Origin: Spodoptera frugiperda
Taxonomy: Eukaryota > Arthropoda > Insecta > Lepidoptera > Noctuidae
NCBI RefSeq assembly: GCF_023101765.2
Contig: NC_064214.1
Span: 9,678,001-9,742,000, forward strand
Direction of reading: 5' to 3'
Length of the DNA: 64,000 nucleotides
A program made the position numbers and the translations under genes. The notes under the pieces were generated by a model. The model was given only the letters and a program-made list of their open reading frames with translations, was not told where the DNA came from and ran no database searches. Below are positions 61,321-64,000 of the stretch, in pieces (positions within the stretch are counted from its first letter, which is position 1; each line of letters starts with the position of its first letter).

Positions 61321-61812
61321 TTCAAATTATCAATTTCGTTTGGAATTCCCTCTTAATAGTCCGATAGTTGGGTTTTATTTATTCTACTGACTGCCTCGTT
61401 GGCCGAGTGGTTGAAAGTGCGGCTGCCGGGCAAGGAGTCTCGGGTTCGATTCCCGGGTCGGGCAAAGAATTACTGGGCTTTTTTCGGTTTTTCGAAAATT
61501 TCTCAGTGGTAGCACGGAGTCTGGAAATGTGCCCGGTATATGGCAATAGGCTCACCACCTATTACATGGGACTTACAACATAAATTGTTAAAATGTGGGT
61601 GTACATTGGCATTATGTGCCATAATGTGCACCTCTGCTTACCCCTTTACGGATTAAAGGCGTGATGTTATGTATGTATGTAAATATATTTAAAAAGAAAT
61701 CGCTAATATCTCATAACTTGCCCTACTCTATTTTGAAATAGATTTTAATTCAAATTATCGATTTCGTTTGGAATTCCCTCTTAATAGTCCGATAGTTGGG
61801 TTTTATTTATTC
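61321..61812 (+). repeat. 64-bp direct repeats flanking an S1 SINE
   Basis: 61321-61384 and 61749-61812 are 64 bp each with a single mismatch (CAATTT versus CGATTT). Both start TTCAAATTATC and end GGTTTTATTTATTC. They enclose the S1 copy 61389-61680 and 68 bp of AT-rich DNA. Confidence 0.95.
61389..61680 (+). mobile_element. SINE family S1, full-length reference copy
   Basis: The head 'GACTGCCTCGTTGGCCGAGT' (box A TGGCCGAGTGG), 'GTGCGGCTGCCGGGCAAGGA' and box B GGGTTCGATTCCC look like a Ser/Leu-type tRNA by the box A and long variable region. The body includes 'GGTATATGGCAATAGGCTCA' and 'GTGCACCTCTGCTTACCCCT'. It ends in an (ATGT)n tail. The least diverged S1 in the window. Confidence 0.9.
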
Positions 61813-62009
61813 GATTCGAGCTTCCGATTCCGAAATCGATACTATTCGATTACGTTTAGAAAATAAATTTAAATGAAATTGAATTTCGTGAAGTTCTACA
61901 TTGTACACTAGTGCTATTTTTGTTAGTAATTAAAATAAACACACACACACACATACACAGATCATACTCATTATGTGCGAAATGAGAAATTAGATCTGAA
62001 TATTATCAC

Positions 62010-62108
62010 ACTAATATTATAAATGTGAAAGTTTGTATGTTTGTCCGTCAATTACGCTGACACTACTGAACGGATTTTGATGAAATTTGGTATACAGAAA
62101 GTGTCTAA
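62010..62108 (+). repeat. Dispersed repeat H, 5' part
   Basis: 'CTAATATTATAAATGTGAAA', 'TGTTTGTCCGTCAATTACGC' and 'GATGAAATTTGGTATACAGA'; a common start of small lepidopteran repeats. It abuts the next LINE tail. Confidence 0.65.
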
Positions 62109-62113
62109 GCTGA

Positions 62114-62258
62114 CTTTTTTCAAGGGGGGCAAATCATCCAATGGCTTCTCTCGCCTTGGGCGAGGTGAGTGAGAGTTACAGACTCTTACTGATTAAAAAC
62201 CATCCCATTGTTACTCCTGCTTTTCGAGCCCCGGTAAACCGCTAGGCAGTCCGCAGAT
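62114..62258 (-). mobile_element. R1-like LINE 3' tail (short copy)
   Basis: T run, 'AAATCATCCAATGGCTTCTC', 'CTTACTGATTAAAAACCATC', 'CCGGTAAACCGCTAGGCAGT', ending 'CCGCAGATG' at or next to the hairpin boundary. Confidence 0.85.
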
Positions 62259-62837
62259 GTTACTAATATTATTATTATGTATGTATATTAACTTAACTAA
62301 TATCAGTCTTAAAAAAGTTTTATTCATTGTGATACTATGGAGCGTTCCACTATCAAATATTGGTCAACAACTTGTACTTACCTCTTCTGATCTCGCGAGC
62401 ATCATGAGTGGTCCACTCTCTATCAGAACTGTTTCCCAATAGTCAGTAAGTAACGCTATAACAACGAGGCGTATAAAATTACTAACGAAACGTGGTTACA
62501 CTACGACTAACCGTACTTGTTAGAAAAAACCTCAGTTATGATAACAGAATGGCTAAAGCATCGATTAGTCGCATAGCCGACAATATAGTAAGTTATGTTT
62601 ATGTTTGTAACATAACTAGTGCTCACAGTTCCCAAGTTGCAGCATCCGAAACTGTTACGCAACCCCTGGGCACAAGTTTATAGTGCTTACTACGTACTAA
62701 CTTAAATGTAACTTGATGTCACTAGGTAGATGTAGCAGAAGTATCATTTCGAACATAATCAGTAAAGATTATTTTATTACATTATTTGAAGAATTAATTC
62801 GTTTTCAGTGGTTGCTGTTTGCGTAGTTTAATATAAT
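62259..62837. other. No gene seen
   Basis: AT-rich; the 61- and 63-codon ORFs at 62257-62683 show no recognisable domain, although composition is a little less AT-rich. Confidence 0.4.
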
Positions 62838-63105
62838 TGTGGTGGCCAGCTTCTCATGGGTTCGAAACCTATCAACGGCAAGTACCAATGTGACTTTTTC
62901 CGAGTTATAAGTACTTTCTAAGATAATATAGACACCACTGACAAACGGTGAAGGAATAAAGTACAATATCTAATTATAAGTTTGATATTGCCAACCCGTA
63001 TTGAGCATAGTGCGTAGTGATTAATGCTCAAACCTTCTCCGTGTGAGAATAAGTGGCTACTATGAGTACCTACTAAGCTGTTGATTTTGATGTGATGTGA
63101 CTGGT
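62838..63105 (+). mobile_element. SINE-like family S3, near full length
   Basis: Head remnant 'GGTGGCCAGCTTCTCATGGG', box B 'GGTTCGAAACCTATC', 'GTACCAATGTGACTTTTTCC', 'AGACACCACTGACAAACGGT', 'GATTAATGCTCAAACCTTCT', end 'TTGATGTGATGTGACTGG'. Part of the head and the CAGCAGTGGCC segment are altered. Confidence 0.85.
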
Positions 63106-63553
63106 TGCTATCTAAGGCAGGCAGGCTGTAAACCACTATATTTCTAAAATTATCAGGTCTTTACGAAAATTAAAAAACCCTGTACCTTTTCGTGAGTACT
63201 TAAATCACATTTGTCCTTCTGTTCTTACCCACAACGTAGCGCTACTTCTAATGTTGCTTAGACACTAATTACAGCGTAATTACCTCTTAAGGCACTGTTT
63301 ATACATCTTAATGTAAACTTTAGAAGAGTTTCGGCTCTAAAAACTAATTCCAAGCCTCTATTATGACACTCGAAACGATTATAAAGTACCTATTAATAAA
63401 ATATTCTACATTTTGTCTCTCTTTAATAGGATTAATATTAATGAAAATCCTTTTACATCTCTTTCTAACGAAACAGTCTAAACTTTGGATTAAGTATAAC
63501 TAAGTATTTTGAACAGAAAATTGTCAGTTAAAAGAAATCTATTATAATCTGGT
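63106..63553. other. No gene seen
   Basis: AT-rich; nothing identified. Confidence 0.4.
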
Positions 63554-63800
63554 CTTTTTAAAGGGGAGAAAATCATCCAATGACTTTTTTCGCCTTGGGT
63601 GAGGCGAGAGGGAATGGCAGACTATTAATGACTAATAACCACCTACTCCCACTACTCCTGCTTTTCGAGCCGGAGCCCCAGTAAACCCGCTAGTAGTAGT
63701 CCACCGCTCCGAGGTGGGCACCAACTCTACTAGGCCCCATCTATAGTGGTCTGTTAGCTCTTTCAACGCGCTGATTTTAGTCTGGTCTGGCTAAAAATTC
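63554..63800 (-). mobile_element. R1-like LINE 3' tail, longer form
   Basis: T run, 'GGGAGAAAATCATCCAATGA', 'GGGTGAGGCGAGAGGGAATG', 'TTCGAGCCGGAGCCCCAGTA', then beyond the hairpin 'CTACTAGGCCCCATCTATAG' and 'GTGGTCTGTTAGCTCTTTCA', to 'TAGTCTGGTCTGGC'. The rest of the window (63801-64000) is AT-rich with nothing seen. Confidence 0.85.
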
Positions 63801-64000
63801 GCCATCCAATTTAACTTATAACGATTAACCACACTCTACTGAAAATAAAATAAGATTCAACTGTTATTTTACATTTTAATTCAATTCAGTTAACAAAATA
63901 ACAAAATTAACACACAAAAAATGTAACAAACCCACCATTTATTATAACAATAACAAAAAACAATTACAACAAAACATATCCTCCAATACTCCAATATCCA

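Noticed and set aside
61389..61462. Possible tRNA gene (Ser/Leu-like box A and box B)
   Set aside because: No acceptor-stem pairing or proper 3' end; it continues into a SINE body seen in several other copies. The same holds for 52218, 55556, 55021 and 60020-60101.
1..64000. CRISPR arrays, operons, ribosome binding sites, bacterial terminators
   Set aside because: The window is eukaryotic; the spaced repeats are dispersed transposable elements with varied spacing and orientation.
1..64000. Endogenous retrovirus or LTR retrotransposon
   Set aside because: No long terminal repeats, protease, integrase or RNase H-type motifs were seen; all RT sequences here are of non-LTR type.

Overview
The window is eukaryotic, AT-rich, gene-poor DNA, almost certainly from a moth or butterfly (Lepidoptera). 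The evidence is the repeat content: dozens of copies of a 'GTAAACGAGCAGACGGATCACCTGATGG'-type dispersed element (split here as GTAAACGAGCAGACGG and ATCACCTGATGG), two tRNA-headed SINE families and a third SINE-like family, and tails of an R1-type LINE, all typical of lepidopteran intergenic or intronic DNA. I see no bacterial operon, CRISPR array, rRNA gene or free-standing tRNA gene, and no complete host gene. The only host coding candidate is a possible internal exon at 3765-3891.

The dominant element is an apparently intact RLE-class non-LTR retrotransposon at about 19.44-23.43 kb. Its single ORF of 1192 codons carries an AT-hook-like N-terminus, a reverse transcriptase (YMDD) and a C-terminal CCHC plus restriction-like endonuclease. 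It fits best in the R4/Dong part of the R2 group. A second LINE family (R1-like, minus strand) is present as two long 5'-truncated, frameshifted copies (7322-9157 and 40299-41949) and about 15 short 3'-tail copies. Many of the short copies begin at the same place, the foot of a 7-bp hairpin in the LINE 3' UTR. Fragments of a further LINE (27756-28490) and of an internally deleted mariner-like DNA transposon (35380-36061, perfect 33-bp terminal inverted repeats) are also present.

Layout: 0-7 kb, short repeats, a local direct duplication (2.4-3.3 kb) and the candidate exon; 7.3-9.5 kb, R1-like LINE copy 1; 9.5-19.4 kb, sparse MITEs, SINE pieces and LINE tails; 19.4-23.4 kb, intact RLE LINE; 23.4-29 kb, SINEs, MITEs and two consecutive (TTA)n-tailed elements; 29-40 kb, sparse repeats, mariner derivative, perfect palindromes; 40.3-42.1 kb, R1-like LINE copy 2 nested in a SINE with a 14-bp target duplication; 42-64 kb, dense small repeats, a direct duplication of about 0.9 kb (50.1-52.1 kb) and several repeat-in-repeat nests.

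There is no pathway or operon to describe. The functional logic is parasitic: autonomous LINEs supply reverse transcriptase, while SINEs, LINE tails and MITEs are short passengers. The nesting gives a relative order of insertions. Repeat boundaries were read by eye and are good to about 5-20 bp unless stated as exact.
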